From Bifidobacterium breve (GTDB taxonomy: Bacteria; Actinomycetota; Thermoleophilia; Solirubrobacterales; Solirubrobacteraceae): a DNA stretch of 64,000 bases. The stretch is taken from NCBI GenBank assembly GCA_945878865.1, contig CAMCUD010000015.1, positions 1 to 64,000 of the forward strand, read 5' to 3'. The notes beneath the pieces were generated by a model. It was not told the DNA's origin. It was given only the letters and a program-made list of their open reading frames with translations, and searched no databases. Shown in pieces: positions 16,163 through 25,084 of this stretch. Both the position numbers and the translations under genes were made by a program. Positions within the stretch are counted from its first letter, which is position 1. The number at the start of each line of letters is the position of its first letter.

Positions 16163-19100
16163 ATGACGACTGACGCCGTAGCTCCACACCGCGGGAAGGG
16201 TGAGCGCCTGTTGCTCGCTCTGATCGCGGTGTGTCTGCTCGCGTGGCCCCTCGTGCTGCCGTTCGCCGACGGGGCGCTCCACGCCGCGGTGCGCTGGGGC
16301 CTCGACTGCGTCGTCTATTCGGCGGCCGCCGCTTCGTGCCTCGTGCGTGCGGTGAAGGTCGAGCGTGACCGTGTCGCGTGGGGGCTCATCGGCGCGGGAA
16401 TCACGTGCTACGCCCTCGGCACGATCCCCGGGTCGGTCGGCGCGACGGCCTTCGCCCACGCAGGATGGCTCGCGTTCTATCCGCTCGCGTACGCGGGGGT
16501 CGTGGTGCTCGCGCGGGCCACGCTGCGCCCGTTCACGATCGCGTTCGCCCTGGACGGCCTCCTGGCCGCGCTCGCGCTGGCCGCCGTCGCCACCGTCGTC
16601 GCCAGCCCTTCGGGCGACGGCCGGATCACCGAGCTCGACATGGCCATCGGCCTCGCCTATGCCGCCGGCGATCTCCTGCTGTTCGGCTTCACGCTGTGGG
16701 TCGCCCGCATGGCGGGATGGGGGGTGCAGCCGATGTGGCGCTGGCTCACGCTGGCGTTCGCCGTGCTCCTGGCCGGCGATCTCGGCCTGATGATTCAGAC
16801 GAGCGTGGCCTCGTTCGATCGCGACTCGCTCATCACCGTGTGCTTCCCGGTGGCCATGGCCTGCATGGGGCTTGCGGCCTGGCGCCCGCGCGGTGCTCCG
16901 CGGGTGATGCGGCCGCGGCTGGGCGGTCTCGTCGCGTTGCCCGCCGTCAGCGTCGCCGTGGCGTGCCTCCTGCTGCTCGCGACATCGGCAGACCGCCTCT
17001 CCGACGGGTTGGCGCTCGCCGTCCTCGCCCTGGCGACGGTCAGGATGCTGCTCGTCTACGGCCACCTCGCGTCCATCCAGGGCAGCCTGCAGTTCCGTCG
17101 CGGGTTCGACGAGGCGACGGTCGGCATGGCCCTGCTGGATGCGAACCTGCGGTGGGTCCGCGTCAACGGCGCGCTCGCCGATCTGCTCGGAGTGGACAGG
17201 GAGGCGCTCACCGGCGCCGCCGCTCCGGACGTCTTCACGGGTGATCCGGAGCTGGGCGCCGCGATCGACGCCGCGTTCTCGGGCGGAGAGCCGCTGCGGG
17301 CCGTGCCGGCTCGGCTGCGTCGGCCCGACGGCGCAACGGTCGAGGTGGAGGTGACGGGCAGCGTCGTCGAGGGCGAACAGGGCGAGCCGCAGCTCTTTGC
17401 GCAGGCCCGCGACGTGACCGCCGAGCGGAAGGCCGACCGGTGGGCCGCGGCAGTCGCGCGCCTCACCCGCCTGGCGCTCGACGAGCCGAGGGTCTCGGTG
17501 CTCATGCGCGAAGCCGCGGGAGTGATCGCGGACGCGCTGCCGGCCAGAGGCTGCGTGGTGCTGACCGCCGAGCGCGACGCGCCCATGGCCGGGCTGCTCG
17601 CCGCGGCCGGGGACGCCGACCCGTCGATCGGCATCGCGCCGCTGAAGGGGACGATCGCCGCGTCGCTGGAGCGCGGACGCAGCCTGACCGTCGAGCAGAT
17701 CGAGGCCGCGGAACCGTTCGTCCCGGCGGACGCCGCCCGGCTGCTCACGATGCCGGTCCTGCCGACGGGCGCGCCCCGCTCGGTCATCGCGGCCTATCGC
17801 GGCCCGGGCACGCCGGCGTTCGCCGCCGACGACGCGCGCTTCCTGCAGGCGATCGCCAACGTGCTCACCAGCGCGCAGGAGCGCGCGGCGGCCGAGGACG
17901 AGCAGCGTCACCGCGCGCTCCACGACCCGCTGACGGGACTGGCGAACCGCGCCCTGCTCGCCGATCACCTGCGTCGCACGCTGGCCAACGCCTCCCGGAG
18001 GTCCGGACGTGTCGCGCTGCTGCTCGTCGATCTCGATCGCTTCAAGAGCGTCAACGACACCCTCGGACATCGCGCCGGCGACAACCTGCTCCTCGTCGTG
18101 GCCGACCGCCTGCGCGAGCACGCGCGCGGGGGTGACCTGGTCGCCCGGCTCGGCGGCGACGAGTTCGTCGTCGTGTTCGACGAGGTCGAGTCCGTCCTCG
18201 AGGCGGTCGCGGTCGCGCGCAGGATCATCGAGGCGATGAGCGCGCCCGTGCAGGTCGGCGGGCGGGAGCTGGTGGTGTCCGCGAGCGTCGGCGTCGTCCT
18301 CGCCGACGACCACGTCGTCGAGCCGGACGTGCTGCTTCGCGACGCCGATGTCGCGATGTACCGGGCGAAGGCCGGCGGGGGCGGCCGCCATGAGGTCTTC
18401 GACGCCGAACTGCGCGCCCAGGTCATCGACCGCCTCGCGATCGAAAGCGACTTGCGGCAGGGGATTAATCGCGGCGAGCTCGTCCTGCACCTCCAGCCGC
18501 TGATCGATCTGCGCTCGCGCCGGCCGCTCGCCTTCGAGGCGCTTGTGCGCTGGGAACGGCCCGGGCGCGGGCTGGTCCCGCCCGGCGACTTCATCGGCCT
18601 CGCGGAGGACACGGGGCTGATCGAGCCGATCGGGCGCTGGGTCCTTCAGCGCGCGTGCGCGCAGGTCGCCTCGCTGAACCAGGCGCGCGGCACCGAGATC
18701 GGCGTGTCGGTGAACGTCTCGGCGAGGCAGATCACCGAGGACCTCATCGCCGACGTGCGCGCGGTGCTCGCGGACACCGGCCTGCCCGCCCGGCTGCTGA
18801 CCCTTGAGATCACCGAGTCGCTCGTCATCGAGGAACGTGGTGCGTACGGCGTGCTCCAGGCGGTGCGCGACATGGGGGTGACGCTCGCGCTCGACGACTT
18901 CGGCACCGGGTTCTCGTCGCTCGGCGCCCTCCAGCGCCACCGCGTCGACGAGCTGAAGCTCGACCGCACGATGGTCGATTCCGTGCCGACGTCGACCACC
19001 GCGGCCGCCATCGCGCGGGCCACGGTGCAGATGGCGGGCGCGCTCGGTCTCGGCGTGGTCGCCGAGGGCATCGAGGACGCGCGCCAGCTGCAGGCGGTCG

Positions 19101-19225
19101 CCGGCCTCGGCTGTCACGTCGGCCAGGGATTCCTCTTCGGGCGGCCGATGCCGGCCGCCGACATCGGCGCCTATCTCGACGAAGGCAGCTGGACGCGGGC
19201 CTTCACCCCGGGCCTTCGCGGCTGA
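16163..19225 (+). CDS. Membrane PAS-GAF-GGDEF-EAL cyclic-di-GMP protein
   Basis: 1020-residue signalling protein. About eight hydrophobic segments in residues 15-285 form a membrane sensor, followed by a PAS-like domain (about 310-420), a GAF-like domain (about 430-590), a diguanylate cyclase domain with intact GGDEF near residue 664 and the inhibitory-site RGGD five residues before it, and a phosphodiesterase domain with FEALVRW near residue 790, DDFGTGFSS and VVAEGIED. Both catalytic motifs look complete, so it may make and break c-di-GMP. No partner gene is adjacent; the 3' neighbour is unrelated. Confidence 0.92.
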   Translation: MTTDAVAPHRGKGERLLLALIAVCLLAWPLVLPFADGALHAAVRWGLDCVVYSAAAASCLVRAVKVERDRVAWGLIGAGITCYALGTIPGSVGATAFAHAGWLAFYPLAYAGVVVLARATLRPFTIAFALDGLLAALALAAVATVVASPSGDGRITELDMAIGLAYAAGDLLLFGFTLWVARMAGWGVQPMWRWLTLAFAVLLAGDLGLMIQTSVASFDRDSLITVCFPVAMACMGLAAWRPRGAPRVMRPRLGGLVALPAVSVAVACLLLLATSADRLSDGLALAVLALATVRMLLVYGHLASIQGSLQFRRGFDEATVGMALLDANLRWVRVNGALADLLGVDREALTGAAAPDVFTGDPELGAAIDAAFSGGEPLRAVPARLRRPDGATVEVEVTGSVVEGEQGEPQLFAQARDVTAERKADRWAAAVARLTRLALDEPRVSVLMREAAGVIADALPARGCVVLTAERDAPMAGLLAAAGDADPSIGIAPLKGTIAASLERGRSLTVEQIEAAEPFVPADAARLLTMPVLPTGAPRSVIAAYRGPGTPAFAADDARFLQAIANVLTSAQERAAAEDEQRHRALHDPLTGLANRALLADHLRRTLANASRRSGRVALLLVDLDRFKSVNDTLGHRAGDNLLLVVADRLREHARGGDLVARLGGDEFVVVFDEVESVLEAVAVARRIIEAMSAPVQVGGRELVVSASVGVVLADDHVVEPDVLLRDADVAMYRAKAGGGGRHEVFDAELRAQVIDRLAIESDLRQGINRGELVLHLQPLIDLRSRRPLAFEALVRWERPGRGLVPPGDFIGLAEDTGLIEPIGRWVLQRACAQVASLNQARGTEIGVSVNVSARQITEDLIADVRAVLADTGLPARLLTLEITESLVIEERGAYGVLQAVRDMGVTLALDDFGTGFSSLGALQRHRVDELKLDRTMVDSVPTSTTAAAIARATVQMAGALGLGVVAEGIEDARQLQAVAGLGCHVGQGFLFGRPMPAADIGAYLDEGSWTRAFTPGLRG

Positions 19226-19295
19226 GGGCGGTTCGCGCTGGACCGCACGTACCGCGGTCCGTAGTGTCGGCCGCACCCGAAGAGAGGAGGCCGCC

Positions 19296-21368
19296 ATGCC
19301 CACTCAGGCGGACCGCATTCGCAACGTCGCCCTCGTCGGCCACCGTGGTGCCGGCAAGACGTCGTTGCATGAAGCCCTGCTCTTTCAAGCCGGCTCGGTG
19401 TCCCGGCTCGGCAACGTCGCCGAGGGCACCACCGTCTCCGACAGCGAGGACGACGAGCAGGCCCGGCGGATGTCCATCTCCGCGCACCTGTCGTCCTTTC
19501 ACTGGCAGGACCGCAAGATCAACCTCATCGACACCCCGGGTGAGCCGAGCTTCGTCGCCGACGCGCTGGGCGCGATGCAGGTCTGTGAATCGGCCGTCTT
19601 CGTCGTCAACGCGGTGATGGGGGTCGAGGTCGGCACGCAGCGCCTCTTCAAGCAGGCGGCCGAGCTCGATCTCGCGCGGCTCATCTTCGTCAACATGCTC
19701 GACCGCGAGCGGGCGGACTTCTTCCGCACCCTCGAGGGCCTCAAGGCCGCGTTCGGGCCGCACGTGGTCGCCACCGAGATCCCGATCGGGCGCGAGCACG
19801 AGGTCCGCGGCGTCGTCGATCTCGTCGACATGCAGGCGTACGCCTACGACGGCGACGGGACCGCGACCCCGATCGACATCCCCGAGGACCTGCTCGAGGT
19901 CGCCGAGGAGTACCGCGACCGGATGATGGACGAGGTCTGCGAGGTCTCCGACCGGCTCACCGAGCGCTACCTCGAGGGGGAGGAGATCTCCCACGAGGAG
20001 ATCGTCGCGGCGCTGAAGGACGGCACGAACCACGGGGACCTGTTCCCGGTCACGTGCGGTGTGGCCACGCGCAACCTCGGCTCGGACCGGCTCCTCGACG
20101 CGATCGTCGAGGACCTGCCCTCTCCGGTGAAGCACGGCGCGCTCGAGCTGCCGGAGGTCACGCTGGAGGCCGATCCCGAACGCGAGCTGTTCGCCTACGT
20201 CTTCAAGACGCGCGCCGACCCGTACGCGGGGCGCATCAATCTCTTCCGCGTCTATCAGGGCGTCATGGACCACGACACGACGGTTATGAACACCCGGACG
20301 CACCACAAGGAACGCATCGGCCAGCTCATCGTCTTCGCGGGCCGCGACACCGAGCACGCCGACGCGTTCGGGCCCGGCGACATCGGCGCCGTGGCCAAGC
20401 TCAAGGAGACCCGCGCCGGCGACTGGCTGGCCGAGCGTGACGAGCCGATCACGATGCCGCCTGTGCGCTTCCCCGCGCCGGTGATGGCGTTCGCCATCGA
20501 GCCGTCGAGCCCCGGTGACGAGGAGAAGGTCTTCACCGCGCTGCGCCGCCTCCAGGAGGAGGACCCGACGATCGACCTGCATCGCGACCCGCAGACCGGC
20601 GAGCAGATCGTCGCGGGGCTGTCCCAGGTGCATGTCGAGGTCATCGTCGGCCGGCTGAAGGACCGCTTCGGCGCCGAGGTGACGCTGAAGCCGCCGCGCG
20701 TGCCCTACCAGGAGACGATCACCGCGTCGGCGAAGGCGCACGGGCGCCACAAGAAGCAGACCGGCGGGCGCGGGCAGTTCGGCGACTGCCACCTCGAGGT
20801 CGAGCCGCTGGGCGCTGGCGACCCGCACGATCTCGTCTTCGAGGACCGGATCAAGGGCGGCGTCATCCCACAGGGATTCATCCCGGCGGTCGAGAAGGGC
20901 GTGCGCGACGCGCTGGCGCACGGGCCGATCGCCGGCTACCCGGTGCGCGGGGTGCGCGTGCGGCTCGTCGACGGCAGCTACCACAGCGTCGACAGCTCCG
21001 AGCAGGCATTCCGCACCGCCGGGTCGATCGCGATGCGCGCGGCGCTCGAGGCGGCGGCGCCCGTGCTGCTCGAGCCCGTGATGCTCGTCACGCTGTCCGT
21101 CCCCGAGGCGAGCGTCGGCGACGTGATCGGCGATCTCAACGCACGCCGGGGCCACCCGCTGGGCATGGAGCAGCAGGGCGAGATGACCGAGGTCCGGGCA
21201 GAGGCGCCGATGGCAGAGCTCCTCGACTTCGCGCCGGATCTGCGGGCGCTGACGGGCGGCCAGGGCGACTACACGCTGGAGCTCTCGCGCTACCAGGAGG
21301 TGCCCGGCCACCTCGCCCAGAAAGTGGTGCAAAGCGGGGAGGATGCGGCCGCCGCGCTGCGCGCCTGA
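19296..21368 (+). CDS. Elongation factor G-like protein (EF-G2 type)
   Basis: 690-residue translational GTPase paralogue. P-loop is GHRGAGKTSLHEALL rather than GHIDAGKTT; G2/G3 contain NLIDTPGEPSF; G4 reads VNMLDRERADF where canonical EF-G has NKMD, so nucleotide recognition differs. Domains II-V follow in normal order (GRGQFGDCHLEVEPL, PQGFIPAVEKGVRDAL, GHPLGMEQQGEMTEV). Such paralogues usually lie away from the ribosomal str operon, as here. Role may be ribosome recycling or stress; unknown. The RBS AGAGAGGAGG precedes the ATG. Confidence 0.88.
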   Translation: MPTQADRIRNVALVGHRGAGKTSLHEALLFQAGSVSRLGNVAEGTTVSDSEDDEQARRMSISAHLSSFHWQDRKINLIDTPGEPSFVADALGAMQVCESAVFVVNAVMGVEVGTQRLFKQAAELDLARLIFVNMLDRERADFFRTLEGLKAAFGPHVVATEIPIGREHEVRGVVDLVDMQAYAYDGDGTATPIDIPEDLLEVAEEYRDRMMDEVCEVSDRLTERYLEGEEISHEEIVAALKDGTNHGDLFPVTCGVATRNLGSDRLLDAIVEDLPSPVKHGALELPEVTLEADPERELFAYVFKTRADPYAGRINLFRVYQGVMDHDTTVMNTRTHHKERIGQLIVFAGRDTEHADAFGPGDIGAVAKLKETRAGDWLAERDEPITMPPVRFPAPVMAFAIEPSSPGDEEKVFTALRRLQEEDPTIDLHRDPQTGEQIVAGLSQVHVEVIVGRLKDRFGAEVTLKPPRVPYQETITASAKAHGRHKKQTGGRGQFGDCHLEVEPLGAGDPHDLVFEDRIKGGVIPQGFIPAVEKGVRDALAHGPIAGYPVRGVRVRLVDGSYHSVDSSEQAFRTAGSIAMRAALEAAAPVLLEPVMLVTLSVPEASVGDVIGDLNARRGHPLGMEQQGEMTEVRAEAPMAELLDFAPDLRALTGGQGDYTLELSRYQEVPGHLAQKVVQSGEDAAAALRA

Positions 21369-21407
21369 CCGTTGCGAGACGGCGGGGACCGCTATCCTCG
21401 CCGTCTC

Positions 21408-22181
21408 GTGAGTCGCAAGCAGATCACTACGCGCCACCAGGCCGTCTCCTGTGACGTGTGCGGTCGCACGCTGCTGCGCGGCGAGCACGCCGAGCCGTTC
21501 CTGGCCGGCGGCTCGCGCCGGCTTGTCTGCGAGCTGTGCACCCAGCGCGCCACCCACGAGGGCTGGATCCGCGAGGGTGTCGGCGGGGCGGCCAACGGCC
21601 ACGGCACCGGCCGCGAACGCCGCGGGTCGCTGCTGCGGCGCCTGCGCCGGCGTGAGGGCACGCCCCGGCCGGCGACGCGCGCGACGCTGAGCGGCTCCGC
21701 ACCGGAGGCCGCGCCGCTGCTGGACGAGTGGCCCGACGAGGGCACCGACCCGATCGCCGAGCCCGCCTACAGCGAGCCGGCGCCGTCACCGCCTCCGGCC
21801 AAGGCGAAGGCCAGTCGCCTGGAGAGCGAGATCGAGCGGGTCAACCGCACGGTGCACGCCGTGCCCACGAACACGCAGATGAAGCTCGAGCGGGCGCTGG
21901 AGATCTTCAACCGCAGCGACGCGCCACGGAAGGTGGCGGGCATCGCCCGCTCGCTGGGCGCGCCGATCGTCTCGGTGCATCCGTCGATGACCGAGGGCGC
22001 GATCGTCTCGATCGTCGTCGCGTGGGAACTGTGCTGGTACCGGTACGAGGTGGACCTGGCCGATGAGGCCTCGGGGGTGCGGCTCGTGGCGCAGGGGGCG
22101 GAGCTCGAGGAGCTCGCCGTGGAGGAGCAGACCGCAAACGCGGCTGCTGATGAACGCGGAGGGCTGGTGATGGCTGCGTGA
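21408..22181 (+). CDS. Hypothetical protein with N-terminal zinc-ribbon-like motif
   Basis: 257 residues from GTG 21408. Two CxxC pairs (SCDVCGRTLLRGEH... and LVCELCTQRATHEGW) within the first 50 residues suggest a zinc-binding domain. A Pro/Arg-rich linker follows, and a C-terminal domain of about 110 residues (NTQMKLERALEIFNRSDAPR... IVSIVVAWELCWYRYEVDL) is predicted to be folded. The pattern is conserved among actinobacteria in my recollection but no function is known. Overlaps the next gene by 4 bases. Confidence 0.7.
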   Translation: MSRKQITTRHQAVSCDVCGRTLLRGEHAEPFLAGGSRRLVCELCTQRATHEGWIREGVGGAANGHGTGRERRGSLLRRLRRREGTPRPATRATLSGSAPEAAPLLDEWPDEGTDPIAEPAYSEPAPSPPPAKAKASRLESEIERVNRTVHAVPTNTQMKLERALEIFNRSDAPRKVAGIARSLGAPIVSVHPSMTEGAIVSIVVAWELCWYRYEVDLADEASGVRLVAQGAELEELAVEEQTANAAADERGGLVMAA

Positions 22182-22402
22182 TCTACTGCGTGGTACCGCA
22201 GGAGCTGGCGCCCGAGCTGCTGCAGCAGCTCGAGGACTACTACGCCGACGATCCCAACGTGAAGGTCATCGTCGACCGCCGTCAGGGCGAGCGGCGCGAC
22301 ACGTCGACCGAGAACGAGGGCCCGGCGCTCCGCTTGGTGCGCGACCGGCGCCGGCCGCGCGTGGTGGGCGAGTTCCCGCCCGTCGATCCGCCTGCCGCGT
22401 GA
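22178..22402 (+). CDS. Small hypothetical protein
   Basis: 74 residues, GTG start overlapping the previous stop (GTGA), and its own stop overlaps the RNase HI-like GTG by 4 bases. The core VIVDRRQGERRD is a motif often seen in short actinobacterial proteins of unknown role. The tight coupling on both sides supports expression as part of a three-gene operon. Confidence 0.7.
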   Translation: MIYCVVPQELAPELLQQLEDYYADDPNVKVIVDRRQGERRDTSTENEGPALRLVRDRRRPRVVGEFPPVDPPAA

Positions 22403-22800
22403 AGGTCGTCGTCCACGTTGACGGCGGCTCGCGGGGCAACCCCGGGCCGGCCGCCGCGGGCGCCGTGGTCTCCACGCCGGACGGTGAGGTGCTCGACGAA
22501 TCTGCCGAGACCCTGGGCGTCTGCACGAACAACGTCGCGGAGTACCGCGGGCTGCTCCTCGGCCTGCAGCGCGCGAAGGACCTGGGTGCCACCGAGGTCG
22601 AGGTCGTCAACGACTCCGAGCTCGTGGCCAAGCAGGTCAACGGGCAGTACAAGGTCAAGCACGCCGACATGAAGCCGCTGCACGCCGCAGCGCTGCAGGT
22701 GCTCGGCGAGTTCGCGGCCTGGAAGGTCCGCTCCGTTCCGCGGGCGCAGAACGCGCACGCCGACGCGCTCGTCAACCAGGCGCTCGACGCCGCACGCTAG
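22399..22800 (+). CDS. RNase HI family protein
   Basis: 133-residue RNase H-fold protein. All four acidic positions are visible: Asp in HVDGGSRGNPGPAA, Glu in NNVAEYRGLLLG, Asp in VVNDSELVAKQ and Asp in NAHADALVNQAL. It resembles the stand-alone RNase HI-like (reverse-transcriptase-like Pfam label) proteins of actinobacteria that complement RNase HII. Start GTG 22399 by the coupled overlap. Converges on the MpaB-like gene by 4 bases. Confidence 0.9.
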   Translation: MKVVVHVDGGSRGNPGPAAAGAVVSTPDGEVLDESAETLGVCTNNVAEYRGLLLGLQRAKDLGATEVEVVNDSELVAKQVNGQYKVKHADMKPLHAAALQVLGEFAAWKVRSVPRAQNAHADALVNQALDAAR

Positions 22801-23735
22801 GCGACCACGGCGAGCGTCCGCGCCGCCGAGGCGGGCTTCAGCGGCGACGTCTGGCCGTCTGCGCGCCGGGCGCGCATCGACGCGACCGACGGCGCGCCCC
22901 ACTCCGCGCGGATGCCTTCGCCGAGCGAGCCGCTGTGGCGCCCGACGACGGCGGTGAGGAGCTTGCGGCCCACGGGTGTGCCGAGCGCTTGCACCCACGG
23001 CCTGGCGGCGGCGATCGCGGCGGCGTCGACGACGGGCGACCGGTCGATCCCGGCGAGGTGACGGAGCTCCCGGGGGACGAGCGCGACCGCGGCGCTGGCG
23101 AACACCCGCAGCGGCACCTGGAACGGGAGGAGCTCGCGGGTGATCGGCGGCGAGGCGACGAAGTCGATGGCGTCCCGGGCCGCGGCACCCACGCACAGGT
23201 GGGGGCGCACGTCGTCGAAGTACTCGTGCATCTGCGCGACCGAGGCGGGGACCAGCCGCTCGGGCGTACCGAGGAGCGCGGCGATCACGACGCCCTCGGC
23301 GATGTAGGCGTCCTCTTCGGCGGCGGTCAGGCGCGGGCCGAACACCCGATGGGCGGCCAGAAACGAGTGCCACTCGACGCTGTGGACCCACACCTGCGTG
23401 TCGGGATCGTCGGCGCTGTACTTCCAGCCTGTGATCGGATCGACGCCGCGGACGCGCGAGTGCAGCCGCCGCACCCGGGCCGCGGCCTCCTCGGCCGTCG
23501 CGCTGTCCCCGAAGGCGGTCGCGCCCACGTAGGCCGAGGTGCGCTGCAGGCGGTCCAGCGCGCGGTGGCGGTAGTCGCTGTGCTCGGCGACGCCGGCCAT
23601 CGCGAGCGGATGCAGCGACTGGATGAGCAGCGCGCGCAGCCCGCCGATGAGCGACCCGGGGTGCGCGAGCACCGGCCACGTCACCGCGGCGGGGCCGAGA
23701 TAGCCGCGGTCCGCCGGATTCGAGGGCGTCGTCAT
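22797..23735 (-). CDS. Oxygenase MpaB family (DUF2236) protein
   Basis: 312 residues. The stretches LLIQSLHPLAMAGVAEHSDYR and VWVHSVEWHSFLAAHRVFG show the conserved histidines of the MpaB/DUF2236 family, haem-binding oxygenases that include latex-clearing protein (Lcp). Start ATG 23735 gives similarity from the first residues; the upstream open frame is antisense to the next gene. Substrate unknown. Divergent from the 23794 gene. Confidence 0.85.
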   Translation of the reverse strand: MTTPSNPADRGYLGPAAVTWPVLAHPGSLIGGLRALLIQSLHPLAMAGVAEHSDYRHRALDRLQRTSAYVGATAFGDSATAEEAAARVRRLHSRVRGVDPITGWKYSADDPDTQVWVHSVEWHSFLAAHRVFGPRLTAAEEDAYIAEGVVIAALLGTPERLVPASVAQMHEYFDDVRPHLCVGAAARDAIDFVASPPITRELLPFQVPLRVFASAAVALVPRELRHLAGIDRSPVVDAAAIAAARPWVQALGTPVGRKLLTAVVGRHSGSLGEGIRAEWGAPSVASMRARRADGQTSPLKPASAARTLAVVA

Positions 23736-23752
23736 GCCAGGATGGTCCCAAC

Positions 23753-23770
23753 TGACAACGCCGAATGTCA
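23753..23770. promoter_or_regulatory. Small dyad in a divergent promoter
   Basis: TGACA-N8-TGTCA (23753-23770) sits between the divergent starts at 23735 and 23794; on the minus strand it includes a perfect TTGACA -35-like box. It could be an operator or simply two overlapping -35 elements. Confidence 0.35.
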
Positions 23771-23793
23771 ATGGGGCTCGTAGGGTGCCGGGC

Positions 23794-24651
23794 ATGGATG
23801 TCGACCTCGACGCGCTGCGCGGTGCCGCCGGCATCGGCGTGGCCGGGAACTTCGCCGGGCACCTGGAGCAGGCGGGGGAGGCCGCGGACTTCGTCAGCGT
23901 CGCGACCGAGGGCGAGGCGCCGAAGGGCATCTTCCCGTGGTACGTGCCGGGCGCCTCGTCGTTCCTCGGGCAGTTCCCGCTCGCGAGCGACCGCATCGAG
24001 CTGCCGCGCAGCGATGCGCCGCTGAACCTGCAGATCGAGCCGGAGGTCGGGGTCCTGTTCGACCTGGAGGCCGCCGCCGATGGATCGGTGGCGTCGCTGG
24101 CGCCGACGGCGATCATGGCCTTCAACGACTGCTCGATCCGCCGGCCGGGTGCGAAGAAGATCAGCCACAAGAAGAACTGGGGCCCCGCATCGAAGGGCGT
24201 CGCGCGCGCGGCGTTCGATGTGACCGACCTCTCGCCCGGTGGCCCGACGTCGACGTTCCGCCTGGCGTCCTTCCTGCGCCGCGGCGATGAGACGCACCCC
24301 TACGGCGTCGATAGCCCGCTGCCTGGCTACTCGTACTACGGCGACCAGCTCATCGACTGGATCGTCGACCGGCTCAACCATCAGCACGGCAGCGACGACA
24401 CCCCGCTCGAGGATGTCGGCGCGCTCCTCCGCGTGGATGGACCGCCTGCGCAGCTGCTTGTCGGGATCGGCGCGACCCGCTACACCGAGGTGGGCGAGAC
24501 GACGTTCCTGGCACCGGGCGACGAGGCGATCGTCATCGTGTACGACAGCCTGCAGCACACACCCGAGCGCGTCGAGGACGCCGTGCGCCGGCGGTTCGAG
24601 GACGGGATCGCCGCGTCCGTGCTGCGCCAGGTCGTCGTGGAGGCGACCTGA
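23794..24651 (+). CDS. DUF5718-like protein
   Basis: 285 residues from ATG 23794. Stretches such as IEPEVGVLFDLEAAADG, AFNDCSIRRPGAKKISHKKNW and SYYGDQLIDWIVDRLNHQ resemble the DUF5718 family, whose core looks like a fumarylacetoacetate-hydrolase-type fold; that fold assignment is from memory and inference. No catalytic role is known. It may be co-transcribed with the DUF1905 gene 18 bases downstream. Confidence 0.65.
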   Translation: MDVDLDALRGAAGIGVAGNFAGHLEQAGEAADFVSVATEGEAPKGIFPWYVPGASSFLGQFPLASDRIELPRSDAPLNLQIEPEVGVLFDLEAAADGSVASLAPTAIMAFNDCSIRRPGAKKISHKKNWGPASKGVARAAFDVTDLSPGGPTSTFRLASFLRRGDETHPYGVDSPLPGYSYYGDQLIDWIVDRLNHQHGSDDTPLEDVGALLRVDGPPAQLLVGIGATRYTEVGETTFLAPGDEAIVIVYDSLQHTPERVEDAVRRRFEDGIAASVLRQVVVEAT

Positions 24652-24668
24652 GCGACGCGGCGTACACC

Positions 24669-24947
24669 GTGACGGCGCCGCTCTGGCGCCATGATGGCGG
24701 CGCGGCGTGGCACTTCGTCACGCTGCCCGAGGAGCTGGCCGACGAGATCCACGCCCGGTTCGCGCACGGCGCGTTCGGCATGGTCGCGGTCCGTGCGACC
24801 ATCGGAGCGAGCAGCTGGACGACGAAGCTGTTCGCCGACACGAAGCGGGACTCGTACCTGCTGCCGGTCAAGGCCGACATCCGGCGTCGTGAGGGTGTCG
24901 GTGACGGCGACGAGGTGACCGTGCGGCTGGAGCTCGACGCCGTCTGA
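24669..24947 (+). CDS. DUF1905 domain protein
   Basis: 92 residues matching the short DUF1905 beta-barrel domain (WHFVTLPEELADEI near the start, SSWTTKLFADTKRDSYLLPVKADIRR in the middle, VGDGDEVTVRLEL at the end). GTG 24669 is the likely start. Function unknown; often found alone or next to YdeI-like proteins. Confidence 0.85.
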   Translation: MTAPLWRHDGGAAWHFVTLPEELADEIHARFAHGAFGMVAVRATIGASSWTTKLFADTKRDSYLLPVKADIRRREGVGDGDEVTVRLELDAV

Positions 24948-24997
24948 CCGCGCAGTCAGCGTGCCGGGACAACGCGTCTTGGCCATCCGCCCAAAAC

Positions 24998-25013
24998 TGA
25001 ACGCATGCGTTCA
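24998..25013. promoter_or_regulatory. Perfect 16-bp palindrome upstream of the propeller gene
   Basis: TGAACGCATGCGTTCA is a perfect palindrome 71 bases before the ATG at 25085. The size and symmetry fit a TetR-type operator or similar repressor site. No regulator gene is adjacent. Confidence 0.5.
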
Positions 25014-25084
25014 CGCGGCTGGTACGGTCGCGCTCGTCCAAGCGGGCACGAGGGGTGGCCCGCGCAGGAGGAGGAGAGAAGTCC

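Noticed and set aside
14066-19303. 1745-codon open frame on the minus strand
   Set aside because: It is antisense to the acylase and GGDEF-EAL genes; sequence is Arg/Ala/Gly/His-rich without domains. High GC removes stop codons from such frames.
22282-24558. 758-codon minus frame
   Set aside because: Antisense to RNase HI-like and DUF5718-like genes and out of frame with the MpaB-like gene; no motif.
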